In this document: positions 25,392 through 33,365 of the stretch, one piece after another
Layout of the letters: each line of letters starts with the position of its first letter
Numbering within the stretch: position 1 is the first letter of the stretch
From: Anoxybacillus tengchongensis
Lineage (GTDB): Bacteria > Bacillota > Bacilli > Bacillales > Anoxybacillaceae
Length of the DNA: 64,000 nt
NCBI RefSeq assembly: GCF_014201585.1
Contig: NZ_JACHES010000009.1
Coordinates: 1-64,000, forward strand
Direction: 5' to 3'
Made by a program: the position numbers and the translations under genes
Notes under the pieces: model-generated
Seen by the model: the letters and a program-made list of their open reading frames with translations, nothing else
What the model was told of the DNA's origin: nothing
The model's database searches: none

Positions 25392-25907
25392 ATGAAGCGT
25401 ATATCAAGCAAAGAAGTATATGAAAGAACGTTGCAGCTATTGACGGAACGTGGTGTGACGATTCCAGCGATCGCTGAGATTGTATATGAAATGCAAAGTC
25501 CGTACAATCCAGACTTAACGATGGCAGAATGTATAGAAAGTGTCGAAAAAGTGCTTCAAAAGCGCGAAGTGCAACATGCGATTTTAGTTGGCATTGAACT
25601 AGATAAACTAGCAGAGCAAAACATGCTTTCCGAACCGCTTCAAACGATTGTTGAAACAGACGAAGGACTGTTTGGCGTTGATGAAACGTTAGCGTTAGGG
25701 GCAGTGCTCGGATATGGAAGCATTGCGGTGACAACGTTCGGTCATCTCGATAAAAATAAAGTCGGAATTATTAAACAGCTCGATACAAAGCGGGGCAAAG
25801 GTGTGCATACGTTTTTAGACGATTTAGTCGCAAGCGTTGCCGCAAGCGCCTCCGGTCGTCTTGCCCATAACTTGCGCGACGAGGAAGAAGCTGCGTTGAA
25901 TGCGTAA
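25392..25907 (+). CDS. Phosphatidylglycerophosphatase A-like protein (YutG type)
   Basis: A 171-residue protein of the PgpA family (formerly DUF64), like B. subtilis YutG. Recognisable stretches are VTIPAIAEIVYEMQSPY, GVDETLALGAVLGYGSIAVT and HTFLDDLVASVAAS. PgpA enzymes dephosphorylate phosphatidylglycerophosphate in phospholipid synthesis; the Bacillus type lacks obvious membrane helices. AGAGGGGG provides the ribosome site and a strong terminator follows. Confidence 0.82.
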   Translation: MKRISSKEVYERTLQLLTERGVTIPAIAEIVYEMQSPYNPDLTMAECIESVEKVLQKREVQHAILVGIELDKLAEQNMLSEPLQTIVETDEGLFGVDETLALGAVLGYGSIAVTTFGHLDKNKVGIIKQLDTKRGKGVHTFLDDLVASVAASASGRLAHNLRDEEEAALNA

Positions 25908-25915
25908 AAAGGAGA

Positions 25916-25946
25916 CCGTAAATCCGTATGGGTTTACGGCTTTTTT
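25916..25946 (+). terminator. Terminator after the pgpA-like gene
   Basis: CCGTAAATCC (25916-25925) and GGGTTTACGG (25930-25939) form a hairpin with six following T bases. It overlaps the end of the convergent TumE-like gene. Confidence 0.8.
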
Positions 25947-26458
25947 GTTGTATAGTTTTGAAAAGAAGGAAGGGCTTTGTCGAATAACAAAATAAATTCA
26001 ATAATACTTCGTAATGTTTGGTGTTCAAAGTTTGCTAGTCGATACATGTTATGTAACGTCTCGGATGCAGGAAGATGAATATGGTATGGCTCAGTCGTCG
26101 TTTGATACCGCTCATCTGCATTGTGAGGCTCCGAATGCCATTTTAAAATGGTTTTCCCATCTGAAGTGACCCAATCGTAGTAATAGTAGTCGATCCAACC
26201 GTCAGAAGTTTTGTATTCGATAACGTATAATTTCGTGTCATTGCGAAAGATGATCGTTTTTCGAGCGCAATTTTTGGTGGAAGGGCGCCCGTCAGCGCCG
26301 CCTTCTCGGATTTCTAAAATGATGTCGGCAAAGTCTCGCTCGAGAAAAGAAAAAACGTTGGCTGGTTGGCGTGGATTAGGGTATGATCGCTTTGTTTTCC
26401 CTTTTCCTCGCCTTTGTTTGTTCGCAATAGAGGTTCTTTTCCGTTCTTTACTCATCAA
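25934..26458 (-). CDS. TumE-like (DUF6516) putative toxin
   Basis: A 174-residue protein with a basic N-terminus (KERKRTSIANKQRRGKGKTKR). The central domain has KLYVIEYKTSDGWIDYYYYDW followed by LKWHSEPHNADERYQTTTEP and YHIHLP. This arrangement resembles the DUF6516/TumE toxin family. The start overlaps the upstream helix-turn-helix gene by 11 bases, a common toxin-antitoxin layout. The target is unknown, and the family call rests on pattern alone. It could instead be a non-toxic relative. Confidence 0.5.
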   Translation of the reverse strand: MMSKERKRTSIANKQRRGKGKTKRSYPNPRQPANVFSFLERDFADIILEIREGGADGRPSTKNCARKTIIFRNDTKLYVIEYKTSDGWIDYYYYDWVTSDGKTILKWHSEPHNADERYQTTTEPYHIHLPASETLHNMYRLANFEHQTLRSIIEFILLFDKALPSFQNYTTKKP

Positions 26459-27089
26459 ACAAACCGACCTTTTTTAAGGCATATGTCCACTCTGAAGCAT
26501 CTCGTTGTTCTTCAGGCGTTAAAACATCTTTTTTAGCCAACGTTTCAAAGTAAGTGCCGTTATATTTTTTATTGAAAAATTGAATGGTTTCTAGCAGTTC
26601 ATTTTCTACTTGTGGAAGATGTTGTTTTTGTTCTTTTTCATAAAGGTAGGCAATTTCTTTAATCGTCATAACTTCGTTCGATGAGGTAATATAGAGTGCT
26701 GTTTCAGGTATTTTGGCATGCGCGTTTTTCCCCGCCTTATGCGCGCCTTTAATTTTTCCTTCTTTAATCCAATTGTTCACAGTGGCGACGGTGACCCCCA
26801 TAAACTTCGCTACTTCGCTCGTTTTATATACTTTTGTTAAATGATGATTTTCCCCTACATCGATGACTAATTCACAAAGCTGTTCAAAACAAGAAGCAAG
26901 TTCGTCTACGTTTTGCGGTTGATGAAGGCGTGACATAAGCTGTTCAGTTTTGTGAGGTTCCACTCGTTCTAAGACGTTTGTTAAATACTTCAAAAAAGAA
27001 GCAAGTTCCTCTACTTTTTCGTCCTGTAGTTGTGCTTTCATTCGTTCTACCCAACATTTTGCTTTTTCGCGATCCATAACGGTTGTCAC
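26448..27089 (-). CDS. Helix-turn-helix protein, putative antitoxin partner
   Basis: A 213-residue protein starting at a GTG placed ten bases after GGAGG; an upstream GTG is too close and the ATG at residue 5 too far. Residues about 88-130 are an excisionase/MerR-like helix-turn-helix (KTSEVAKFMGVTVATVNNWI), and the rest is helical. It is followed directly by the TumE-like gene with overlap, so it may repress the pair and neutralise the toxin. Evidence is contextual. Confidence 0.55.
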   Translation of the reverse strand: MTTVMDREKAKCWVERMKAQLQDEKVEELASFLKYLTNVLERVEPHKTEQLMSRLHQPQNVDELASCFEQLCELVIDVGENHHLTKVYKTSEVAKFMGVTVATVNNWIKEGKIKGAHKAGKNAHAKIPETALYITSSNEVMTIKEIAYLYEKEQKQHLPQVENELLETIQFFNKKYNGTYFETLAKKDVLTPEEQRDASEWTYALKKVGLFDE

Positions 27090-27216
27090 ATGAACCACCT
27101 CCTTGTCTTTATTGTAGAAGGATGGGATAAAAAGTTCAAATGAAATGAAAATAAAGTTAAAATAAAATTAAAATGATGATATATATTATATCCTAATAAA
27201 TGGTTTGTGAACATAA

Positions 27217-27250
27217 AAAACCCTCCACTTTTTCAAGGAGTGAAGGGTTA
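27217..27250 (-). terminator. Terminator after mscL
   Basis: AACCCT and AGGGTT arms with extra pairing around an A-rich loop are followed on the minus strand by six T bases. Confidence 0.65.
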
Positions 27251-27643
27251 CAACATGTCTTTTTGTTGTTTCAATAGATCGCGAATTTCTATCAGCAATT
27301 GTTCTTCTTTCGTGAGCGTTTGTGCGGTTTCTTTTGCTTCTTCTTGTTTTTTGACGCGTTCGTATAAGTTGTTCAAAAGTTTGACGAATAAAAAAATGGA
27401 AAAGGCGATGATGAAAAAATCTACGACAGTTTGAATAAACGCGCCATATTTTACTTCGGCTTCGCCAACTTTCCATGATAAATTGCTAAAGTTAATGCCC
27501 CCTAAAAGCAAACCGATAAGCGGCATAATGATGTCGTTGACGAGAGAAGAGACAATTTTCCCGAACGCTCCGCCGATAATGACCCCGACAGCCAAATCGA
27601 TGACGTTGCCACGTACCGCAAATTTTTTAAACTCGTGCCACAT
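27248..27643 (-). CDS. mscL: Large-conductance mechanosensitive channel
   Basis: A 131-residue channel that releases solutes under hypo-osmotic shock. The N-terminal [20 protein letters not shown] signature is complete, followed by two membrane helices and a charged C-terminal helical bundle ([16 protein letters not shown]). The start at 27643 follows GGAGG; the longer frame lacks a ribosome site. It stands alone with its own terminator. Confidence 0.95.
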   Translation of the reverse strand: MWHEFKKFAVRGNVIDLAVGVIIGGAFGKIVSSLVNDIIMPLIGLLLGGINFSNLSWKVGEAEVKYGAFIQTVVDFFIIAFSIFLFVKLLNNLYERVKKQEEAKETAQTLTKEEQLLIEIRDLLKQQKDML

Positions 27644-27760
27644 AACAAACCTCCGTATGCGATGTTTATGTTTTAGTATAACAAAGTCTCCCGATAAGCA
27701 AAAGTCAATCGGTTGACGGATCGTTCTGTTTACACATAGGCGCATTTTTTATGGTTCATG

Positions 27761-27769
27761 CATAACATA
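27761..27769 (+). promoter_or_regulatory. SigK/SigE-like -10 element before the cupin gene
   Basis: CATAACATA fits CATAnnnTA 30 bases before the ATG; no matching -35 is seen at 16-17 bases, so support is weak. Confidence 0.3.
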
Positions 27770-27798
27770 GCGATGACGATAAAGAAAGAGGTGGGAAC

Positions 27799-28278
27799 AT
27801 GTATTATTACTATCCGACTTATGTGTATGTGCCGATGTATCCGTATCCGATGTATCCGCTTCCGCGAGAAAACACGAAAGATTACGGACCGAACCCGTTT
27901 GTTGTCCAAATGGAAGACGCGACGAAACGAAACGACATGTTTCGTACGACGTTATGGACAGGACCGCATTTACAAGTGACGTTAATGAGCCTTCGTGTCG
28001 GGGAAGATATTGGTATAGAAATTCATCGCGGTGTCGATCAATTTTTACGTATTGAACAAGGCGAAGGCATCGTACGGATGGGGAAGAGGAAAAATGAATG
28101 GACGTTTGAACGACGAGTCAGCGATGGCTTTGCCATTTTTGTGCCTGCCGGAACGTGGCATAATGTAATCAACACCGGAAATATTCCGCTCAAGCTATAT
28201 TCTATTTATGCGCCGCCACAACATCCTGCTGGAACCGTCCATCCAACAAAAGCCGATGCGCTTGCGGCTGAACGATGA
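27799..28278 (+). CDS. Cupin-domain protein
   Basis: A 159-residue protein. A Tyr/Pro-rich start (MYYYYPTYVYVPMYPYP) precedes a single cupin domain with motif 1 (GIEIHRGVDQFLRIEQGEG) and motif 2 (FVPAGTWHNVIN). Key metal ligands would be His, Glu and His of these motifs. The Tyr/Pro-rich head is reminiscent of spore proteins. The product resembles small cupins common in Bacillaceae; the substrate, if any, is unknown. The ribosome site is AGGTGGG. Confidence 0.75.
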   Translation: MYYYYPTYVYVPMYPYPMYPLPRENTKDYGPNPFVVQMEDATKRNDMFRTTLWTGPHLQVTLMSLRVGEDIGIEIHRGVDQFLRIEQGEGIVRMGKRKNEWTFERRVSDGFAIFVPAGTWHNVINTGNIPLKLYSIYAPPQHPAGTVHPTKADALAAER

Positions 28279-28306
28279 AAGACTTGGGGGAAGCCCTCAA
28301 GTCTTT
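28278..28306 (+). terminator. Terminator after the cupin gene
   Basis: AAAGACTTG (28278-28286) pairs with CAAGTCTTT (28298-28306). The T run is cut short where an rpn-like fragment begins, suggesting that fragment was joined here. Confidence 0.65.
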
Positions 28307-28566
28307 TAGATGAAGAAGAACGAAAACTGCGAAGCGAGGTGAATGAAATGGAGACAAAGGAAAAAGAACAAGTGTTGGAACTCATGATTTCGTATGAACA
28401 AAAGGCGTTAGAAAAGGGAAGAGAAGAAGGAGTGAAGTAAGGAATAAAACAAGGCATGAAGCATCTTATACAAACGATGGCGCGAAAAGGAATGAGCGTC
28501 AAAGATATTGCGAACGTCACAGACCTTACGGAAGAAAAAGTGCGTGAGTTGTTAGAAAAGGAATGA
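28307..28566 (+). pseudogene. C-terminal fragment of an rpn-family nuclease gene
   Basis: The fragment reads DEEERKLRSEVNEMETKEK, then a Lys/Glu-rich helix, then GMSVKDIANVTDLTEE and LLEKE. It is nearly identical to the end of the intact gene at 43528. About two thirds of the gene is missing at the 5' side, and an in-frame TAA at 28438 breaks the rest. Unlike the other three copies, no CRISPR leader follows. It probably arose by recombination between dispersed rpn copies. Confidence 0.8.
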
Positions 28567-28623
28567 GTCTCCCTCGATGTACAGCAAAAAAAGCGCTTGT
28601 CATTTTCAGACGATAAAAAACAG

Positions 28624-28652
28624 TTGCAATTTTTCGGAAAATACGATACATT
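28624..28652 (+). promoter_or_regulatory. SigA-type promoter of the metI-metC operon
   Basis: TTGCAA (28624-28629), 17 bases, TACATT (28647-28652). It lies about 35 bases before the SAM riboswitch. Confidence 0.5.
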
Positions 28653-28686
28653 AATTAAAAATCAGAAAATTCAATATCGTTTTACG

Positions 28687-28847
28687 TTCTTATCAAGAGA
28701 AGGGGAGGGACTGGCCCGATGAACCTTCAGCAACCAGCCGAAAACGGTCAGGTGCTAAATCCAGCGAATTGGTGTTCAATTCGGAAGATAAGAAGAAGTC
28801 GTTGTCTATGGACAAAAAGCCTTCTTCTTAGAAGGCTTTTTATTTTT
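28687..28847 (+). promoter_or_regulatory. SAM-I (S-box) riboswitch with terminator
   Basis: P1 is formed by TTCTTATC (28687-28694) and GATAAGAA (28787-28794). Between them lie the S-box hallmarks: AGGGACTGGCCCGATGAA, CTTCAGCAACC and the GGTGCTAAATCC segment. The terminator stem AAAAGCCTTC (28815-28824)/GAAGGCTTTT (28831-28840) is followed by a T tract. TAAGAAGAAG (28789-28798) can pair with CTTCTTCTTA (28821-28830) as an antiterminator that excludes both P1 and the terminator. High SAM should therefore stop transcription of metI and metC. Confidence 0.95.
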
Positions 28848-28866
28848 TCGGAAAGGGAGAGAGGGC

Positions 28867-29970
28867 ATGAGTCATATCGAAACGGTATTAGCGCAAATCG
28901 GCAATCGAAGCGAAACGACGACAGGAACGGTCAACCCGCCTGTGTATTTTTCAACAGCATATCGTCATGAAGGGATCGGACAATCGACAGGGTACGATTA
29001 CATTCGCACAGGAAACCCGACGAGACGTATTGTCGAAGAAGCGATCGCCGAGCTAGAAGAAGGGGATCAAGGCTTCGCATGTAGCTCGGGGATGGCTGCC
29101 ATTCAAACGATATTTGCGTTGTTTGAAAGCGGCGATCATTTTCTCGTTTCCGCGGATTTATATGGTGGAACGTATCGACTATTTGAAAAAGGGTGGAAGA
29201 AATACGGGCTGTCGTTTACATACGTCGATTTTCGCGATCTCGATGCGGTGAAGGCACATGTGACGGACAAAACGAAAGGGATTTTTTTAGAGACGCCGAC
29301 AAATCCGCTCATGCAAGAAGCGGACATTGAAGCGGTGGCAGCGTTTGCGAAACAACATCATCTCCTTCTCATTGTCGATAATACATTTTACACACCTATG
29401 TTACAAAAGCCATTAACAAAAGGAGCAGACATCGTCATTCATAGCGCGACGAAATATTTAGGCGGGCATAACGATGTGCTTGCTGGGCTCATTGTCGCAA
29501 AAGGAAAAGCGTTGTGCGAGCAATTGGCGATGTATCATAACGCGATCGGTGCGGTGTTGTCGCCGTTTGATTCATGGTTGTTAATTCGCGGCATGAAAAC
29601 GCTCGCGCTTCGCATGCGCCAACATGAACAAAACGCAAAAGCGATTTATGAATTTTTAGCGCAACATGAAGACGTGACCGATGTGCTTTATCCGGGAAAA
29701 GGAGGCATGTTGTCGTTTCGCGTGGGCGACGAACGGTGGGTGAATACCTTTTTACGAAGCTTAAAGCTTATTACGTTTGCGGAAAGTTTAGGCGGTGTCG
29801 AAAGTTTTATTACGTATCCAGCGACGCAAACGCATATGGATATTCCAGAGGACGTTCGTATCGCCAACGGGGTATGTAATCGACTGTTGCGTTTTTCGGT
29901 CGGTATCGAACATGTTGACGATTTAATTGCTGATTTAACACAAGCGTTTCAACGCATGAAAGAGGTGTAG
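28867..29970 (+). CDS. metI: Cystathionine gamma-synthase / O-acetylhomoserine thiolyase
   Basis: A 367-residue PLP enzyme of the Cys/Met metabolism family. The PLP lysine lies near residue 196 in HSATKYLGGHNDV. The N-terminal TTTGTVNPPVYFSTAYRH and the IRTGNPTRR segment are typical of MetI. It joins an activated homoserine with cysteine (or sulfide) in methionine synthesis. AGGGAGAGAGG precedes the ATG. Control is by the upstream S-box. metC follows after three bases. Confidence 0.93.
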   Translation: MSHIETVLAQIGNRSETTTGTVNPPVYFSTAYRHEGIGQSTGYDYIRTGNPTRRIVEEAIAELEEGDQGFACSSGMAAIQTIFALFESGDHFLVSADLYGGTYRLFEKGWKKYGLSFTYVDFRDLDAVKAHVTDKTKGIFLETPTNPLMQEADIEAVAAFAKQHHLLLIVDNTFYTPMLQKPLTKGADIVIHSATKYLGGHNDVLAGLIVAKGKALCEQLAMYHNAIGAVLSPFDSWLLIRGMKTLALRMRQHEQNAKAIYEFLAQHEDVTDVLYPGKGGMLSFRVGDERWVNTFLRSLKLITFAESLGGVESFITYPATQTHMDIPEDVRIANGVCNRLLRFSVGIEHVDDLIADLTQAFQRMKEV

Positions 29971-29973
29971 AGG

Positions 29974-31113
29974 ATGGATGTGCAAACGCAACTCGTTCAT
30001 AATAAATGGCAAATTGATGCGCAAACGGGCGCGGTGAGCGTCCCGATTCATCATGCGTCAACGTTTCATCAGTTTGATTTTGATACGTTCGGAAAGTACG
30101 ATTATAGCCGTTCGGGCAATCCGACGCGCGAGGCGTTAGAAGAAACGATTGCAGAACTAGAGGGGGGCGTCAGTGGCTTTGCGTTCGCCTCCGGCATGGC
30201 GGCGATTTCTACGGCATTTTTATTGTTGTCGAAAGGTGATCATGTGCTCGTTACTGATGACGTATATGGCGGAACGTATCGCATCATCACCGATGTATTA
30301 AGCCGATTTGGCATTGAACATACGTTTGTCGATATGACCGATTTAGATGCAGTAGCGCGCCACATTCGTCCGAATACGAAAGTCATTTATATGGAAACGC
30401 CATCGAACCCGCTATTGAAAATTACAGATATTCGTGGGGTTGTGAAGCTCGCCAAAGCACATGGCTGTTTGACGTTTTTAGATAATACGTTTGCGACGCC
30501 TATTTTGCAGCGGCCGCTTGATCTCGGTGTCGACGTCGTTTTGCATAGCGCAACGAAATTTTTAGCGGGGCATAGCGATGTTGTGGCCGGGTTAGCGGTC
30601 GTGAAAGACGAGCGTCTTGCGAAAGAGTTGCGGAAACTGCAGTATTCGTTTGGTGCGGTGCTTGGTGTGCAAGATGCGTGGCTCGTGTTGCGCGGATTAA
30701 AAACGCTTCACGTTCGGTTAGAACATTCGTCTCGTTCAGCCATACAACTCGCGCAGTTTTTACATCGTCATCCGAAAGTGGCACACGTGTATTATCCGGG
30801 GCTTTCGCATCATGACGGGCACGTCATTCATCGTGAACAAGCGCGAGGGTTTGGTGCGGTGTTGTCGTTTGAATTGGAAGATGAACAAGCGGTGCGGACG
30901 TTTGTCAAACATGCGCACGTTCCGGTATTTGCGGTCAGTTTAGGAGCAGTTGAGTCGATTTTATCGTATCCGGCAAAAATGTCGCACGCAGCGATGCCGA
31001 AAGCGGAGCGCCACCGTCGCGGTATTACGGACGGCTTGTTGCGCATGAGTGTTGGACTTGAAGCCATTGATGATTTAATTGCCGACTTTGAACAGGCGTT
31101 ATCATATGTATAG
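29974..31113 (+). CDS. metC: Cystathionine beta-lyase
   Basis: A 379-residue PLP enzyme that splits cystathionine to homocysteine, pyruvate and ammonia. The PLP lysine lies near residue 195 in HSATKFLAGHSDVVAG. YSRSGNPTREALE and the LGAVESILSYPAKMSH segment are typical. It is translationally close to metI in the S-box-controlled operon, as in B. subtilis (yjcI-yjcJ). Confidence 0.93.
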   Translation: MDVQTQLVHNKWQIDAQTGAVSVPIHHASTFHQFDFDTFGKYDYSRSGNPTREALEETIAELEGGVSGFAFASGMAAISTAFLLLSKGDHVLVTDDVYGGTYRIITDVLSRFGIEHTFVDMTDLDAVARHIRPNTKVIYMETPSNPLLKITDIRGVVKLAKAHGCLTFLDNTFATPILQRPLDLGVDVVLHSATKFLAGHSDVVAGLAVVKDERLAKELRKLQYSFGAVLGVQDAWLVLRGLKTLHVRLEHSSRSAIQLAQFLHRHPKVAHVYYPGLSHHDGHVIHREQARGFGAVLSFELEDEQAVRTFVKHAHVPVFAVSLGAVESILSYPAKMSHAAMPKAERHRRGITDGLLRMSVGLEAIDDLIADFEQALSYV

Positions 31114-31132
31114 GCTAGGTCAGTACCTAGCC
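31113..31132 (+). terminator. Weak terminator-like hairpin after metC
   Basis: GGCTAGGT (31113-31120) and ACCTAGCC (31125-31132) form an 8-bp stem, but the following bases are not T-rich on either strand. Confidence 0.4.
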
Positions 31133-31669
31133 TTAGCTAATTTGGTCGAGGGCATGTCGTTGTAGTTGTTGCTCGACCATGCGATCGAGTTGTTGGATTT
31201 TTTTTAAGGCCAGTTCATCATCGATTTGGCGATAATGATGTTTGCCACCCGGTTCTTCATCTGCCTCATCAGCAAGTTTGACGATCGTCTGGAGCGGTTT
31301 TCGTTTTAATTCTCCTTCTGGAAGATACGAGTCGGTATGAAGCAAAATGGCGAGGGCGATTTCTTTAGCATGTTGAGGATGTTCTCCGAGTCGAATAAGC
31401 AGTTTATGCGCTCGCTCTGCCCCTTTGATCGCATGAATATCGTTTTGTTTGTATGTTTCATAGTCCCATGTTCCGTTTGAATACCATTCGTAATGACCGA
31501 TATCGTGAAGCAATGCCGCTTTTGTCGCCAAGTCGACGTTGACACCGTACTGTAAGGCAAGGCGATACGCATGATATGCGGTCGCAATGGCGTGCGCGAC
31601 GCCTGAGCGTTTTAAATATTTTTGGGTGATGGGGTGAAGGAAGATGTCAGTTAATGTGACACGTCTCAT
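31133..31669 (-). CDS. HD-domain phosphohydrolase
   Basis: A 178-residue HD-superfamily protein. His and Asp ligands are seen in HDIGHYEW (residues 55-62) with an earlier His in HAYRLA and later HTDSYLPEG and KLADEADE. Such proteins hydrolyse nucleotides or phosphodiesters; the substrate is not evident. It converges on metC and has its own upstream region. Confidence 0.8.
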   Translation of the reverse strand: MRRVTLTDIFLHPITQKYLKRSGVAHAIATAYHAYRLALQYGVNVDLATKAALLHDIGHYEWYSNGTWDYETYKQNDIHAIKGAERAHKLLIRLGEHPQHAKEIALAILLHTDSYLPEGELKRKPLQTIVKLADEADEEPGGKHHYRQIDDELALKKIQQLDRMVEQQLQRHALDQIS

Positions 31670-31788
31670 AGCTCACCATCCCTTTCGAATGTTTTTCTAA
31701 TTATCATATCATGTATACTTCTAACATGGCAATACATATTTTTCTGTTTTTCCTTCATACTAAGTGAAAAAAGGTTTGGAGGACGCAT

Positions 31789-32421
31789 ATGTTTTTATCA
31801 TTATTATTATCAATGATGACAGCGTTTTCGTTCAATGGGCATGCTTGCACGAAAAAATTGGATGAAGCAAACGTGCAATTGTGTGGAAAAGAAGATGGAG
31901 ATTGGGTGCGCCATTTTATGTTGCACGTCGGCAAAGAGACGTATGCGTTTCCAGAATGGGAACACGTGAACGACCCAAAAGCCATTCCGCAATTATATTC
32001 CATTGACGTGACGGACGATGGAAAAGAAGATGTCGTTGTTTTTCTCGTGAAAGCGCGCGGAAACGGCACGTATAAAAACGAAGTGCACGTATTCACCCAT
32101 AGCCAAAGCGGCATGGAAGAAGTCATCGTCGAAGATCCGCGCACCATTGTATTAAAAAGTGTGAAAATGAAAGAGACAGACGAAGGAACAGAGCTTGTCA
32201 TCGATCATGTTCACGCCCTCATTCCGTACAATCGTCAAGGCGAAAGAGGAATAAAAGTGACATTCGATCGCTTTGTAAAGTATGCGATCGACAAACAAAA
32301 GCTGAAGGCCGTTTTATTGCTAGAAAGAAAAAAAGGCGAATACATCGGCAGCTTAATCGTCACATATGAATATAAAGACGGCCTTTTTCAAGGTACTCAC
32401 ATTGACTTTATCCGCCATTAG
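31789..32421 (+). CDS. Putative exported protein of unknown function
   Basis: A 210-residue protein with a short hydrophobic start (MFLSLLLSMMTAFSFNGHAC) and two early Cys residues. SIDVTDDGKEDVVVFLVKARG resembles an FG-GAP/VCBS-type calcium-binding turn (DVTDDGKED), common in Bacillus secreted proteins. TTTGGAGGACG is the ribosome site. A hairpin terminator follows. Confidence 0.6.
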   Translation: MFLSLLLSMMTAFSFNGHACTKKLDEANVQLCGKEDGDWVRHFMLHVGKETYAFPEWEHVNDPKAIPQLYSIDVTDDGKEDVVVFLVKARGNGTYKNEVHVFTHSQSGMEEVIVEDPRTIVLKSVKMKETDEGTELVIDHVHALIPYNRQGERGIKVTFDRFVKYAIDKQKLKAVLLLERKKGEYIGSLIVTYEYKDGLFQGTHIDFIRH

Positions 32422-32450
32422 CCATTGCGTATGCGATGGCTAAAAATTTT
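32418..32450 (+). terminator. Terminator before tRNA-Val
   Basis: TTAGCCATTGC (32418-32428) pairs with GCGATGGCTAA (32433-32443) with one G-T pair, followed by an A/T-rich tract. Confidence 0.65.
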
Positions 32451-32463
32451 TTAAAAAAAGTAT

Positions 32464-32492
32464 TTGACAATGTGGATGAAGGTGATTATAAT
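32464..32492 (+). promoter_or_regulatory. Strong SigA promoter of tRNA-Val
   Basis: TTGACA (32464-32469) and TATAAT (32487-32492) with a 17-base spacer, an exact consensus promoter 31 bases before the tRNA. Confidence 0.9.
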
Positions 32493-32523
32493 AAAAAATG
32501 TGTTCGATAGGACAACGACATAC

Positions 32524-32596
32524 GATTCCGTAGCTCAGCTGGGAGAGCGCCACCTTGACAGGGTGGAGGTCGCTGGTTCGAGCCCAGTCGGAATCA
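32524..32596 (+). tRNA. tRNA-Val (anticodon GAC)
   Basis: A 73-base cloverleaf. The acceptor stem GATTCCG pairs with CGGAATC, with A as discriminator. The D arm is GCTC/GAGC and the anticodon stem CCACC/GGTGG, with the loop TTGACAG giving GAC at 32557-32559. The T loop contains GGTTCGAGCC. CCA is not encoded. It is transcribed alone between its own promoter and terminator, and a broken rpn gene with CRISPR array follows. Confidence 0.95.
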
Positions 32597-32600
32597 TCGC

Positions 32601-32635
32601 AAACCCCGAGTTCTTTTAGAGAGCTCGGGGTTTTT
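32601..32635 (+). terminator. Terminator after tRNA-Val
   Basis: AAACCCCGAG (32601-32610) pairs with CTCGGGGTTT (32624-32633), followed by T bases. Confidence 0.9.
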
Positions 32636-32686
32636 CGTTGTATTCAGCATCTTCTCCCGACTGGCGCAAATGTTTTCGTATGCAGG

Positions 32687-33173
32687 AAACAGTTGATTCA
32701 GACGTTTTTTGAGGAGTTTATCGTTCTCTTTTTCCCGACGATACAACCCGATCGCCGCTGCACTGCTTAGTAAAATGGGTTATACTGAAAGTGAACGGGT
32801 AGAATGGAAAAAGCAATTTTTACGCATGCTTGTGCGGATGGAATTAGACGAAGCGAAACAACGGTTGTTGTTTGGCTTTTTTGAAACATATGTAAAACGA
32901 TCAGATGAAGAAGAACGAAGACTGCGAAGCGAGGTGAATGAAATGGAGACGAAAGAAAAAGAACAAGTGTTGGAACTCATGATTTCGTATGAACAAAAGG
33001 CGTTGGAAAAAGGAAGGGAAGAAGGAATGAAACAAGGGATCAAACAAGGGATGATACAAGGTATGAAGCATCTCGTACAGACGATGAAAAGAAAAGGAAT
33101 GAGCGTCAAAGATATCGCGAACGTCACAGACCTTGAGGAAGAAGAAATACAGAAGTTGTTAGAGAAGGAATAA
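32687..33173 (+). pseudogene. rpn-family nuclease gene with internal deletion
   Basis: The 5' part encodes LIQTFFEEFIVLFFPT and lacks the first codons. It then jumps to the segment encoding NPIAAALLSKMGYTESE. Compared with the intact copy at 43528, about 374 bases corresponding to 43611-43984 are missing, which shifts the frame and removes the catalytic D...ExQ core. The C-terminal coiled region is intact, with an expanded Lys/Gly repeat (EGMKQGIKQGMIQGMKH). It ends just before the leader of CRISPR array 1. Confidence 0.85.
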
Positions 33174-33365
33174 GTAATTTGTGTATTATTTCACAACTGT
33201 CGTCGACCTCCAATCTTGCAAAAACCCCGGGGGATCGACGACAGTTTGCTTTTTGCAAGTTTTTTAGACGTATCAACGCATGGAGACTATTGACTGAATT
33301 TTCGGATGTATGTATAATGTTGTTATATAGCTTTTCCACACATTGATTTATCAACACTTTTTGGG
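33174..33365 (+). promoter_or_regulatory. CRISPR leader 1 with two mutually exclusive hairpins
   Basis: An AT-rich leader between the rpn stop and the first repeat, nearly identical to 59253-59444. An 11-bp inverted repeat (ACTGTCGTCGA at 33196-33206 with TCGACGACAGT at 33235-33245) encloses the 5' arm of a second hairpin (CTTGCAAAAA at 33215-33224). That arm pairs outside with TTTTTGCAAG at 33250-33259 and is followed by six T bases. The two stems cannot form fully together. The second is a normal terminator for rpn; the arrangement looks like an attenuator. The final part, TTTTTGGGG, abuts the first repeat. Confidence 0.8.

Noticed and set aside
32524-32596. tRNA-Val as an attachment site for an integrated element
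   Set aside because: No repeat of the tRNA 3' end was seen downstream, and no integrase gene is present.
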